Source: Chloroflexota bacterium
GTDB lineage: Bacteria > Chloroflexota > Anaerolineae > Anaerolineales > UBA4823
Direction of reading: 5' to 3'
Assembly (NCBI GenBank): GCA_020349245.1
Contig: CP070764.1
Location: 3,291,348-3,353,740, forward strand
DNA length: 62,393 nt
In this document: positions 9,000 to 17,731 of the stretch, piece after piece
How positions within the stretch are numbered: position 1 is the first letter of the stretch
How the letters are laid out: each line of letters begins with the position of its first letter
Made by a program: the position numbers and the translations under genes
Notes under the pieces: generated by a model
What the model was told of the DNA's origin: nothing
The model's database searches: none
The model's input: only the letters and a program-made list of their open reading frames with translations

Positions 9000-9533
9000 T
9001 TATCCCTCTAGTCCCAAGATCACTGCTTCTCGATCATCGAAGGCTTTAATGCAATCCTCAGCCTTTGTCTCCAGGTTTCGGATCGCTGCCGGGAGTCCCT
9101 CGCTGCCCACAGATGATTCAACATTATCAATGGCATGATTGACCTGATCAACGAAATCCAGCATAGTAGCATCATACTCGTATAATCGGGTCAATTCAGC
9201 TTCATTAACGTTGACTGCATCAAACAACCCCGAGTATCCCCGAGCAGCGGTCTTAATTCGATCTGCAAAAGTGCGCAGCTTGATAGCAGTAGCCTCTAAA
9301 TCATCCACATAGGCGATCTCACCTTGACTGATAAAATCTTTTTGCAGCCGTGAAACCCGTCCTTCAAGCTCCCGAAATTGATCGAAAATGTATTCACGGA
9401 TTAATTTATCAGAGTCGCGCCTTTTCTGGCGTTCAATATAACCTCCGAAGCCAGGAACTTTACTAAGGATTTTCTTGAAAAAATCCATATCCTCGGTTAC
9501 TTTTCCATACAACTGTTCTTTTTCGTCGACCAT
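9000..9533 (-). CDS. conserved-looking coiled-coil protein, partner of the SPFH gene
   Basis: 177 residues. The start MVDEKEQ at 9533 is chosen because AAGGAG lies 6 bases ahead of it; the ATG two codons earlier abuts the AAGGAG. Mostly helical with charged heptad-like stretches (FRELEGRVSRLQKDFISQGE, RNLETKAEDCIKAFDDRE). No signal peptide or membrane segment. I do not recognise a family. It is followed 50 bases on by the SPFH gene and shares its promoter, so a joint structural or membrane-stress role is plausible but inferred. Confidence 0.65.
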   Translation of the reverse strand: MVDEKEQLYGKVTEDMDFFKKILSKVPGFGGYIERQKRRDSDKLIREYIFDQFRELEGRVSRLQKDFISQGEIAYVDDLEATAIKLRTFADRIKTAARGYSGLFDAVNVNEAELTRLYEYDATMLDFVDQVNHAIDNVESSVGSEGLPAAIRNLETKAEDCIKAFDDREAVILGLEG

Positions 9534-9580
9534 TGCCATCTCCTTGATAAATATGATATCGCCTGTTTGTTCGCAATTCG

Positions 9581-9609
9581 ATTATAGCCGTTCTTTATTT
9601 ACTTGGCAA
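9581..9609 (-). promoter_or_regulatory. near-consensus promoter of the coiled-coil/SPFH operon
   Basis: Minus strand TTGCCA (9604-9609), 17-base spacer, TATAAT (9581-9586). Predicted start near 9574, giving a leader of about 40 bases before ATG 9533. Confidence 0.75.
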
Positions 9610-9736
9610 CATTTGCACTGGACCTGGTCAATCACGGGAAACGAAGTGTTCGAAACCCTACCTGGATATATAATATTTATAAGAGACCTTATCTCAAAGC
9701 CTCCTGAAATTACTCTGTTCAAAACAAGGTTCGCTT

Positions 9737-10261
9737 ATGCCAAGCTCAGATCAAGGAATTAATCTCAATCGCTACCTGCTCATTCCGCGCACTCTTATCT
9801 TTTTGATAAAAGGTGACAAAATCTTACTGCTCAAAGGTGGTCCAAATAAAAGACTCTGGTCGGGTCTCTATAATGGTCTTGGAGGACACGTCGAACGAGG
9901 TGAAGACATCCTTTCTGCGGCATATCGTGAATTGAGTGAAGAGACCAGCGTAGAAGTCAACCATCTCTGGCTCTGTGGGTTGATCACCATCGATTCCGGT
10001 GAGGATATCGGCGTTGGCGTCTTTGTCTTGCGCGGAGACATATCACCTTCCACAGGCGACCAGAGTGATCAAATGCCACCATCTCCAGAAGGTGACCTTG
10101 AGTGGATACCGGTCAACCTAGTCTACAGTATGCCATTGGTTGAAGATCTTCCGGTATTATTGCCCCATGTCTTAAAAGCTAAACGGGGTGAAGCACCTTT
10201 TTTTGCTCATTACTTTTACGACAGTGAAGAACGCTTGAGTATTGTCTTTCGAGATCAATGA
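9737..10261 (+). CDS. NUDIX hydrolase (MutT-like)
   Basis: 174 residues. Nudix box GHVERGEDILSAAYRELSEE (about residues 55-74) fits GX5EX7REUXEE, but the glycine that normally follows is serine (EETSVE). Such enzymes cleave nucleoside diphosphates linked to another moiety; the layout resembles the 8-oxo-dGTP diphosphatase-like group. The hydrophobic IPRTLIFLIKGDKILLLKG strand precedes the box as usual. Single gene, weak ribosome-binding site. Confidence 0.85.
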   Translation: MPSSDQGINLNRYLLIPRTLIFLIKGDKILLLKGGPNKRLWSGLYNGLGGHVERGEDILSAAYRELSEETSVEVNHLWLCGLITIDSGEDIGVGVFVLRGDISPSTGDQSDQMPPSPEGDLEWIPVNLVYSMPLVEDLPVLLPHVLKAKRGEAPFFAHYFYDSEERLSIVFRDQ

Positions 10262-10388
10262 TTGCATTCATCATTTCGGAAAACACATCAACACGCGACT
10301 TATTTGAAGTATTGACGTATATATTAATAGAACAGGAATAATTATCCTTCTATAACAACTAAGATTTTTGATAACGCGGGAGAGAAAA

Positions 10389-10619
10389 ATGTCTCAAGTA
10401 TCCACAGCAAACCCAGTACCCTGGTATTTATGGCCATTTTGGATGATCTGGCGCTTCATCAGCTGGATTGTCAGGCTTACAGGTCGTCTGATCGCCACCA
10501 TCATTGGATTTGCCATGATCTTGCTCGGAGCGATCTTGTGCATCACTGTCGTCCTTCTACCACTTGGTGTTCCAATTATTGTTTTCGGTTTCCTGTTGGT
10601 GATGCGGGGCTTGTTCTGA
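10389..10619 (+). CDS. small hydrophobic membrane protein
   Basis: 76 residues from ATG 10389 behind GGGAGAG; an upstream in-frame TTG at 10368 is less likely. Aromatic-rich N-terminus (PWYLWPFWMIWRFISWIV), then one or two membrane segments ending in LPLGVPIIVFGFLLVMRGLF. No recognised family. Convergent with galT, with only 5 bases between the stops and no terminator between them. Confidence 0.6.
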   Translation: MSQVSTANPVPWYLWPFWMIWRFISWIVRLTGRLIATIIGFAMILLGAILCITVVLLPLGVPIIVFGFLLVMRGLF

Positions 10620-10624
10620 TATTT

Positions 10625-11701
10625 CTAATTGGAATCCAGGTAATGTTTATCTCCCAGGGCGCCCAGCTGTGCAGCTGCGCGCTCAGGCGTTAAATCCCTC
10701 TGCGGGCTAGCGAGCATCTCATAACCTACCATGAATTTCCGCACGGAGGCAGAACGCAGCAACGGGGGATAAAAATGTGCGTGCAGGTGTGATGCATCAT
10801 TTGGCGCGGCATTTACTGGAGATTGGTGAAACCCCATCGAGTAGGGAAAAGGGGTTTGAAACAAGTTGTCATACCGGGTGGTCAGGCGCCGGAGAATACT
10901 CGCCAAGGAACTGATTTCTGGCAAGTTTAAATCTATTAATGTGCTGGTATGCCGGTTGGCCAAGATCATCGTCTCGTACGGCCAAATCGCCCAGTAAGGG
11001 ACCAGCAGGGTGAAGTATTCATCTTCAAGAATAATTCGCTCGTTCCTCGATTTCTCTTCACGCAGGTAATCACATAATAAGCAGTCACCATTTCTATTAT
11101 GGTAATCCTGCTGAGCACGAAGCTCTTTTGCAGCTTCATTAGGGATGTGCTTAGTCGCCCATATCTGGCAATGTGGGTGGGGATTCGAGGCACCCATCAT
11201 TGCACCCTTGTTTTCAAATATCTGGATATGATGAATGAACTCATATCGCTGAAGATCATGCATTTGTTCTACCCAGGTTTGAATAACCGATTCGATCTCG
11301 TGGAGGGGGAGCTGTGGTATGGATGCATTGTGAATGGGAGAAAAGCAAACCACCCGGCAGATTCCTGTTTCTCGTTCTGATCGAAACAATGGGGAAGCGG
11401 ATGATTGAGTTGCTTTAAAATTGTCCTCATGCCTGGAGGAGGTTATGCCTTTGTCCTCCGGTAGCAAAGCAGGAAAATCATTGTCGAATACATAAGTTGA
11501 AGAATAATCAGGGTTTTTCAGTCCACCAGCTCGCAGATTTCCTGGACAAAGGTAGCAATCACGATCGTAATCTGGCAGATCAATTTTGGCGCTGGCTTCG
11601 ATCTGCCCCCTCCACGGTCTCTGGGTCCTATGAGGTGATACCAAGATCCAATCTCCAGTCAAGGGATTAAATCTGCGGTGTGAGGAATTCTTAGCTAACA
11701 T
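10625..11701 (-). CDS. galT: galactose-1-phosphate uridylyltransferase
   Basis: 358 residues. Transfers UMP between UDP-glucose and galactose-1-phosphate in the Leloir pathway. The N-terminal RFNPLTGDWILVSPHR and the active-site NPHPHCQIWA (nucleophilic second His) are diagnostic. Cysteine pairs CYLC and CLLC probably bind zinc. Last gene of the minus-strand run TPR-UroD-rsmD-galT, 17 bases after rsmD. An aldose-UDP role beyond galactose cannot be excluded. Confidence 0.92.
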   Translation of the reverse strand: MLAKNSSHRRFNPLTGDWILVSPHRTQRPWRGQIEASAKIDLPDYDRDCYLCPGNLRAGGLKNPDYSSTYVFDNDFPALLPEDKGITSSRHEDNFKATQSSASPLFRSERETGICRVVCFSPIHNASIPQLPLHEIESVIQTWVEQMHDLQRYEFIHHIQIFENKGAMMGASNPHPHCQIWATKHIPNEAAKELRAQQDYHNRNGDCLLCDYLREEKSRNERIILEDEYFTLLVPYWAIWPYETMILANRHTSTLIDLNLPEISSLASILRRLTTRYDNLFQTPFPYSMGFHQSPVNAAPNDASHLHAHFYPPLLRSASVRKFMVGYEMLASPQRDLTPERAAAQLGALGDKHYLDSN

Positions 11702-11718
11702 TATCAGATCAGGGGATA

Positions 11719-12273
11719 TCAGGTCATTTTCGGTTGAAAAAATATCAACAGGGTACTGCCATAATTCCTGCGATCGAATTCTACCAATTTGGAGAGTTCA
11801 ATATCTTCAATCTCGCGCGGATGAATCTGAACAATCACCCAGGCATCTTCAGTTAACCAATCCAGGCGTTGATCGACCAGCAGAAGCATTTTTTTCCAGA
11901 TACCTTGATATTGCGGGGGAGCGATGTAGACATAATCAAATTGCTGAACCGCTGGTTTTTCCAGGAACGTAAAGACATCCCCCCGGATCACTCTGGCATG
12001 AGCGGATAGACGAGTCAGGTTGAGGTTGAACTTCACAGTTTCGATTGCTTGGCGTTTGAGATCAATGAAGAAAGCCGCGGCAGCTCCCCGGCTCAATGCT
12101 TCGATGCCAACACTTCCAGTCCCAGCGAATGAATCCAGAAAATTCGCACCTTGTATATCTGGCCCAATGATATTAAAAAGAGATTCCTTCACCCGGTCTG
12201 TAATCGGACGGGTAGAATCTCCGGGAACAGGCCTTAACTTGCGACCCCTTGCAGTACCTGCGATGACTCTCAT
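11719..12273 (-). CDS. rsmD: 16S rRNA (guanine(966)-N2)-methyltransferase RsmD-like
   Basis: 184 residues from the second Met, giving the family-typical start MRVIAGTARGRKL. TRPITDRVKESLFNI and the SAM motif FLDSFAGTGSVGIEALSRGA are clear RsmD signatures. The catalytic motif IV, usually DPPY or DPPF, reads IAPPQY here: the Asp is Ala. Either the lineage uses a variant active site or activity is altered. Set between the UroD-like gene and galT. Confidence 0.85.
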   Translation of the reverse strand: MRVIAGTARGRKLRPVPGDSTRPITDRVKESLFNIIGPDIQGANFLDSFAGTGSVGIEALSRGAAAAFFIDLKRQAIETVKFNLNLTRLSAHARVIRGDVFTFLEKPAVQQFDYVYIAPPQYQGIWKKMLLLVDQRLDWLTEDAWVIVQIHPREIEDIELSKLVEFDRRNYGSTLLIFFQPKMT

Positions 12274-12335
12274 AACCACCGCGGCGATCAATTGTGTTCG
12301 CTCGCCGTATCACCCCCATTCGAGATTGGATCTAT

Positions 12336-13313
12336 TCATTTCTCAACGCTGTTCCGGGCTGAGACGATATTCCCCCGAGGGACATTCGTCGGGATCACGC
12401 ACCCTGTTCCTAATATCAAGCCTCGCCCACCTGTCTGCTGAATTGCATCCTCCGTTTCAGCCCTGATTTCTCCTGAATCGCCTAGGAGCATTGTTTCCTG
12501 TCGGCGCAATCCACCACACAAAGCCCCGGAAAATCTCTCCTTTGCTTCGGAAAGCGAGGGCGGCGTTTCACGATCATGCCAGTTGATAATCCCCACAGGG
12601 TAATCCAAGAACAGGTCAAACATCACCGCGGTACCGTGCAGATGAAGCATATTGAATTTTAGATCTCGGGCAGATTCCAGCGCAAGCATATCATAAGTTC
12701 TGCCGAATTCTTCGTACTCTGCCTGTGAAAACAAGTTGAGTTGGGCGTGCTGAACAGCATAGAAAATTCCCGCAGCACCGAGTTCCCCCGCTGCATGAAC
12801 GAATCGCTGAATGCTGAGTGCAATCACCTGCAGGGCTTGTTTTAATTCCCGGGGGTATTGGCGGAGATGGATGGCCAAATTCTCTGCACCAACCAGGTTT
12901 TTTGCCTGCGCAAGGGGATTAAATACGGTTTGAATTACTGGAACCTCCTGACCAACCTCATCGACGACGATGCGCAGGCACTCCAGCTGGGCAGCAAGAA
13001 AACCATCTTTGGGATCGAGGACCGAAAGATTTAACCAATCTCCTGGCTTTCGGATTACCCGCCGTGTATATTCGCGGGTACCCTCAGTAGCCCCGCGCCA
13101 CTCATCCTCCGCACCCCAATCTTTAATACAGAACGATGAGGCGGGCGTAATCTTTAAAAGATCAAAATCAAATAATCGGTGAAATTCGATATTCGCGGCT
13201 GCCAGGCTATCCGGAGATTGATCATCAACCGGAAAATGTCGCCATAGGGCGACCGCAGGACGATCTACAGCCTCACGAGCGATTGAAGCTTCAACTCGCT
13301 CAAAATGGTTCAT
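12336..13313 (-). CDS. uroporphyrinogen decarboxylase-family protein
   Basis: 325 residues from ATG 13313, whose ATGA overlaps the stop of the upstream TPR gene; this fixes the start at MNHFERVEAS. Family signs: N-terminal ER.EA.IA.E..DRPAVALWRHFP, the FDLLKITP strand, and a HLHGTA motif followed by GIINWHD near the C-terminus. The family includes HemE and corrinoid methyltransferases (MtaA/CmuA type). Sequence context (TPR, rsmD, galT) does not point to haem synthesis, so the exact reaction is open. Confidence 0.8.
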   Translation of the reverse strand: MNHFERVEASIAREAVDRPAVALWRHFPVDDQSPDSLAAANIEFHRLFDFDLLKITPASSFCIKDWGAEDEWRGATEGTREYTRRVIRKPGDWLNLSVLDPKDGFLAAQLECLRIVVDEVGQEVPVIQTVFNPLAQAKNLVGAENLAIHLRQYPRELKQALQVIALSIQRFVHAAGELGAAGIFYAVQHAQLNLFSQAEYEEFGRTYDMLALESARDLKFNMLHLHGTAVMFDLFLDYPVGIINWHDRETPPSLSEAKERFSGALCGGLRRQETMLLGDSGEIRAETEDAIQQTGGRGLILGTGCVIPTNVPRGNIVSARNSVEK

Positions 13314-13720
13314 CGTGATTGGTGCCAAATTTCATCTTCAAGATTCCAATCACCGGTGGTCAATTCATTTATATGACCAAGGGTTAACCTGCGCATCATC
13401 TCTGATTGAGATTGATCTGCGATTTTCCCTTGTTTAATCATCTCCATTGTTTTATTAAATAACTTAACCGCCTCATCCTTATTGCCCATGGATTTCATCA
13501 CCAATCCCAAAGCATAATACGCATCCATTGATTCTGGAGAATAGATCAGCGCGCGACGGAAATCTGATTCGGCCTGATCTTGATTACCACGGGCGTGGTG
13601 AATCCATCCCCGTTTCATAAAACTTTCATAATCTGTCGGTTCTGACATTTCACTGGGATCGATGGAAGTAACCCCTAGGTCATCACTGCTTTTCCTTTTG
13701 AAAGGGTTCCATGAACTCAT
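13310..13720 (-). CDS. small TPR-repeat protein
   Basis: 136 residues. Two TPR-like units are visible: YESFMKRGWIHHARGNQDQA followed by DFRRALIYSPESMDAYYALG, and VMKSMGNKDEAVKLFNKTME. A charged N-terminus (SSWNPFKRKSSDD) and no signal peptide suggest a cytoplasmic adaptor. First gene of the minus-strand operon, overlapping the UroD-family gene by four bases. Confidence 0.75.
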   Translation of the reverse strand: MSSWNPFKRKSSDDLGVTSIDPSEMSEPTDYESFMKRGWIHHARGNQDQAESDFRRALIYSPESMDAYYALGLVMKSMGNKDEAVKLFNKTMEMIKQGKIADQSQSEMMRRLTLGHINELTTGDWNLEDEIWHQSR

Positions 13721-14212
13721 AGGTTATATACTCCTGGTTGCAGTTATAACAAGTTGAGTGGTGTAGCACAAATCTAACTGTATTCCAGATTAATCAATTT
13801 TACCTTTCTTTGATGAATTTCCCGGTAATAATTATCTTAACATAATATCGATTCGATTATCAGCAGATTTCAACGGGTAAATATAAAGCCACAAATATTT
13901 TACAACAGCAATTCTATTGAACAAATAGGTAATTCATGAATCCGTAAATCCGCCTGGCTGTGAATTCTGAACGTTTCCGCTCCGTATCGGTTGAAAACAA
14001 ATTTAGCCTGCCAATAAAGTTCGTCCCTCATTTAAGATTTTCACCGATCAAGCAACTCTTGGTTATTGAAAACCCAATTATTGTTTGGGAAATCATTTAG
14101 ATAATTTATCTCACTTGGCTTATGCAGTTTGATTCCTTTGGAAAGCGGGGGACTCACTCTAAATATGTTGATGTAATCTCTGAAATTCAGCGAAAACACA
14201 TCTGGGAAAAAC
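13721..14212. other. AT-rich intergenic stretch without a supported gene
   Basis: About 490 bases between two minus-strand genes. It is AT-rich with many stops in all frames. Only a 68-codon minus-strand frame (14041-14247) is present; it overlaps the next gene and lacks coding character. It should hold the promoter of the TPR operon, but no convincing -35/-10 pair was found. Confidence 0.5.
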
Positions 14213-14593
14213 TCAAATATACTCGTCATCACCTTCCGCGAAATCATCTAACCTTGGCAATAATTCCGGCATTTCATCCAGGACATCGACGACCTCATAT
14301 TTTATTTCTGCCATCAATGGTGGCAACGGGACGATTGCAGGCGGTAACAAACGCCCGGGGGCCGGGGGTGGAGTCCGGTTCAGTTTCTGAAAATCTTCTG
14401 CCCTGCGGCGGAGAATGCGATTGTCCTTATTTAACCAGCCAACATAATGCCCATGGACAGAATATACCTGTTTGTCTTCAGTCAGCCATCCAATCCATTC
14501 ACCTACCGGGTTAAAAAGATACGGGTATTGGAGAAAACCACCCGTATCACCTGATGTTGTATAAATTGGGATTGGTTTATTTGTGTCTGCCAT
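14213..14593 (-). CDS. 4-fold beta-flower-like small protein
   Basis: 126 residues. Repeated short strand units with glycine turns are visible: GDTGGFLQYPYLFNPVGEWI, then GWLTEDKQVYSVHGHYVGWL. This pattern (..G.W.GWL....VY...G.YVGWL) matches small 4-fold beta-flower proteins. A proline-rich tail and an acidic C-terminus follow. No signal peptide. Upstream of it lie GtrA and a nucleotide-sugar decarboxylase, but a functional link is only positional. Confidence 0.6.
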   Translation of the reverse strand: MADTNKPIPIYTTSGDTGGFLQYPYLFNPVGEWIGWLTEDKQVYSVHGHYVGWLNKDNRILRRRAEDFQKLNRTPPPAPGRLLPPAIVPLPPLMAEIKYEVVDVLDEMPELLPRLDDFAEGDDEYI

Positions 14594-14656
14594 TTGTGGA
14601 AATTTTTACTGCTGACTGATCAATAGAATTTCACTAGGTCTTGAAAGGATACTCCC

Positions 14657-15127
14657 TTAGCTAACATCACCATAGGTCCAATAGCGATTAATAAAGAAAT
14701 TCCAGAACATCACCACAATCACTGCGATTGCCAAGGCCAGGTTATCGGCCAGGAATTCTGCGGTCATGAATCCAATGGGGAGGAATGAAAACGTCGAGAA
14801 AATTCTGGTGAATAAGGGTTCAAGTATTGCAATGATAGGCGTTCGAATCATTAATCCTAGAACACTGACCACCGAAAATTGGAATAATTGACGGCTCAAC
14901 GGTTTGGAACGTGAATCAGGATATGTCCAGTAGCGGTTCCAGGTGAAATTACTGATGATCGCTGCGATGAATGAGAATATGCTGGCAACTACAGCGGTCA
15001 AACCAGCATAGGTTGTTAACAGGTTAAAAGTCCCAAAATCAACAACCGCGCCAATAATACCCACAGTCGCAAAACGCAAGAATCGGGTTCTTTCCCGCGG
15101 ATTTGTAACTATTGAGGTGAGCGTCAT
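14657..15127 (-). CDS. GtrA family membrane protein
   Basis: 156 residues with four predicted membrane segments. Family marks: [20 protein letters not shown] at the start, [12 protein letters not shown] after helix two, and [11 protein letters not shown] at the end. GtrA-like proteins help move lipid-linked sugars across the membrane for glycosylation of polymers or O-antigen. Overlaps the nucleotide-sugar decarboxylase gene by four bases, which supports a shared sugar pathway. Confidence 0.9.
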   Translation of the reverse strand: MTLTSIVTNPRERTRFLRFATVGIIGAVVDFGTFNLLTTYAGLTAVVASIFSFIAAIISNFTWNRYWTYPDSRSKPLSRQLFQFSVVSVLGLMIRTPIIAILEPLFTRIFSTFSFLPIGFMTAEFLADNLALAIAVIVVMFWNFFINRYWTYGDVS

Positions 15128-16083
15128 TCCAGGCCCATTTTCTTTTTAAAAAACGGGATTGTTTTCTTGACTCCCTCATCGAGGCTGATCTTAGGTTCCC
15201 AACCCAAAATTTCCCTGGCTCGGGAGATATCCGGTCTCCGACGTTGCGGATCCCCGGACCCCCTTGCTTCTTCCATATAAACGATCCCGGCTGAATTCCC
15301 GGTTAACGTGTTGATGGTCTCCGCAAATTTCAGTATCGTAGTTTCCACAGGATTTCCAATGTTGACAGGTTCATGTTCATCGGACAGCAGTAAGCGATAG
15401 ATACCATCGATTAAATCATCCACATAACAAAAACTCCGGGTTTGGGAACCATCACCATAGACAGTGAGCGGTTGATTTTGGAGGGCTTGCTGTAGAAAAT
15501 TAGGCACTACTCGTCCATCGTCCAGGTGCATTCGAGGACCGTAAGTATTGAATATCCTGCAGATGCGAGTGTCAACACCATGAAAACGATGATAGGCCAT
15601 GGTAAGTGCTTCAGCAAATCTTTTCGCTTCATCATAGACCGACCTGGGACCGATAGGATCCACATGTCCCCAATAGGCTTCTGTTTGGGGGTGTTCAAGC
15701 GGATCTCCATAAATTTCACTGGTGGATGCCAAGATGAATCTAGCTTTCTGAGCCCGGGCAACACCAAGTGTGTTATGGGTGCCTAGAGCGCCTGCTTTTA
15801 GGGTCTGGATCGGTAGATTCAAGTATCCATACGGTGAATTTGGATTGGGACTAGCTGGAGAAGCAAAATGCATCACAGCATCGATTTTTCCAGGGACGAA
15901 GATGAAATTTGATACGTCGTGGCGGATAAAAGAGAATTTTTCCTTTCCAGAGAGATGAGCTAAATTATCTGCACTTCCCGTTATGAAGTTATCCATGCCA
16001 ATGACTTCATGGCCTTCTGCGATCAATAAATCGCATAAATTTGATCCCAGAAATCCCGCAGCACCAGTAACTAATACTTTCAT
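15124..16083 (-). CDS. NAD-dependent epimerase/dehydratase, UDP-glucuronate decarboxylase type
   Basis: 319 residues, extended [19 protein letters not shown] binds NAD, and YDEAK carries the catalytic Tyr and Lys. [17 protein letters not shown] and [22 protein letters not shown] match UDP-xylose synthase (UXS) enzymes, which convert UDP-glucuronate to UDP-xylose. Start follows AAGGAGT. Coupled to GtrA, suggesting supply of a pentose for cell-surface glycans. Specificity among UDP-sugar SDRs remains inferred. Confidence 0.82.
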   Translation of the reverse strand: MKVLVTGAAGFLGSNLCDLLIAEGHEVIGMDNFITGSADNLAHLSGKEKFSFIRHDVSNFIFVPGKIDAVMHFASPASPNPNSPYGYLNLPIQTLKAGALGTHNTLGVARAQKARFILASTSEIYGDPLEHPQTEAYWGHVDPIGPRSVYDEAKRFAEALTMAYHRFHGVDTRICRIFNTYGPRMHLDDGRVVPNFLQQALQNQPLTVYGDGSQTRSFCYVDDLIDGIYRLLLSDEHEPVNIGNPVETTILKFAETINTLTGNSAGIVYMEEARGSGDPQRRRPDISRAREILGWEPKISLDEGVKKTIPFFKKKMGLE

Positions 16084-16132
16084 TTATTTACTCCTTGATA
16101 GACAGCGACAGAAGTATCACCTTTAAAGCAGA

Positions 16133-17722
16133 TTAGTGCCAATCAATGCGGTTGATTAATCCATCTCCTGTAATTTGCCATGCTTCCCCTGAAACGCTGT
16201 CCACTATCCATAGATTATTTTGATATACCAAACCAATGGCATGGGATCCGGATTCTACAACTACAGCTGGAGACCAAACGACGGCTTGCGGTTCAAGCCC
16301 CTCTAAGCCCTCGAATGGAAATAGAATCTTCTTATTTGATCCATCCCGATCCATTACCACCAAATTATAGTTGCTTGTTTCGCTTTGGAATGGAAATATG
16401 GCTTGCAAATATGCAATCTGATGGGAACGTTCGCCAGAAGGTAACTCACGCAGGGGTGAGGCGACTGGAAAAGCGAACATGCCTGTATCTTGGCTTATAC
16501 CCATCTCAAAATCACCAACAATGGATATTACCTCCAGGTCAAATTCCTGCGAATCAGCTGGTGGGGAATGGTTTATTCCATACAAAATATCATTCTCCGG
16601 TCCCCAAGAAAAGCTCGGAACCCAAGCCCAATCCCCGAAGGTTTGCAGGGGAGTAAATTGCTTCAATGGAATTTGGGCGTTTACCTCCAAGTCCACGATC
16701 CCCACCTCATCTGGCCTGGCATATGATAGCAATAAACCATCTGGAGACCAATTGAATTCCGTACCCCACCATCCATACAACCCACCTGAATTGGTTTCAA
16801 TAATTTCCGGCATCTCACGGACAAATCCAGAGGAGGAAAAACTCAGCATCTGTAGATCGTTATTTGCTTGCCATCCTGGAGCGCCAAGCCGCGGCTCTAC
16901 AGTCGAATAAGCAATCGTTAGTTCCTCGCCAGGCATCCAATCAGCAAAATGGATGATATTGCGAACCCCAAGATCGATCGCCTCACCCCCATCAGAATCA
17001 AGCGGGATCACCCACAAGGTATTGATGGTGCCCTCATCTTCTGCAAGGCGTGTGAAAAGTAACCACTTCCCGTCAGGAGAGAGCGAGAAAACTCTGCCAT
17101 CGAGATCTCCAGAATCGACGAGCTGCTGCCGGTTTCCAGTCGTTCCTTCCATAAACCAGGCATTACCATCTGACAAATAGGCCAATCTACCAGGAATATC
17201 AAGCGGTACAAATGCTTTCTGCACACCCACCATCTTGATCTGAGGTACGGGCTCTTTTACAATGAGCGACTTCACAGGATTGCTGGAGACTTCTTGACCG
17301 TCTTCAAATAGTCTGCGGGTGGTAATTTCTCGCAATCCGTTTTCCCCTAATTGGAGCCAGTATTCTTGGCCTTCTGGAAGGGATTCATTTCGTACCACCT
17401 GGCTTTCAAAGGGGATTACTTCCTGCTCTACAATAAATTCCTCTTCAACACGGATGACCCGAACTTCGGACCCATTTTCAAGTACTGTGTATAAAGGGGG
17501 ATCGGTTTTATCAAGTGTTCCAAGGATCACTCCAGCCGCACGCAAGGCACTATCAACAGTGTTTCCTGCAGGTATATTCACGGTTGCATTATCACCACCG
17601 ACGGTAATACCAACCGTGATCAATCCTTCTGTTACCTGGGGAGCAGCACACGCGGTTAATGCAATCGTGCATACCCCCAATATAATTACGAGAAAAGAAA
17701 AGAAAGGGAAACGATTTCCCAT
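16133..17722 (-). CDS. lipoprotein with DUF348, G5 and beta-propeller domains
   Basis: 529 residues. A signal peptide ends in the lipobox LTAC (Cys about residue 25). Next is a DUF348 ubiquitin-like unit (ITVGGDNATVNIPAGNTVDS), then a G5 domain (EEEFIVEQEVIPFES through SSNPVKSLIVKEP). From about residue 185 come WD40-like/TolB-type strands (FSLSPDGKWLLFTR, NWSPDGLLLSYARP, VVWSPAVVVES). G5/DUF348 domains occur in wall-acting YabE/Rpf proteins, but here there is no enzyme; a propeller replaces it. Nine bases downstream of another lipoprotein gene. Confidence 0.75.
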   Translation of the reverse strand: MGNRFPFFSFLVIILGVCTIALTACAAPQVTEGLITVGITVGGDNATVNIPAGNTVDSALRAAGVILGTLDKTDPPLYTVLENGSEVRVIRVEEEFIVEQEVIPFESQVVRNESLPEGQEYWLQLGENGLREITTRRLFEDGQEVSSNPVKSLIVKEPVPQIKMVGVQKAFVPLDIPGRLAYLSDGNAWFMEGTTGNRQQLVDSGDLDGRVFSLSPDGKWLLFTRLAEDEGTINTLWVIPLDSDGGEAIDLGVRNIIHFADWMPGEELTIAYSTVEPRLGAPGWQANNDLQMLSFSSSGFVREMPEIIETNSGGLYGWWGTEFNWSPDGLLLSYARPDEVGIVDLEVNAQIPLKQFTPLQTFGDWAWVPSFSWGPENDILYGINHSPPADSQEFDLEVISIVGDFEMGISQDTGMFAFPVASPLRELPSGERSHQIAYLQAIFPFQSETSNYNLVVMDRDGSNKKILFPFEGLEGLEPQAVVWSPAVVVESGSHAIGLVYQNNLWIVDSVSGEAWQITGDGLINRIDWH

Positions 17723-17731
17723 CCCAGATTA

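Noticed and set aside
14041..14247. 68-codon minus-strand frame
   Set aside because: Overlaps the beta-flower gene, lies in AT-rich DNA and has no ribosome-binding site or coding character.
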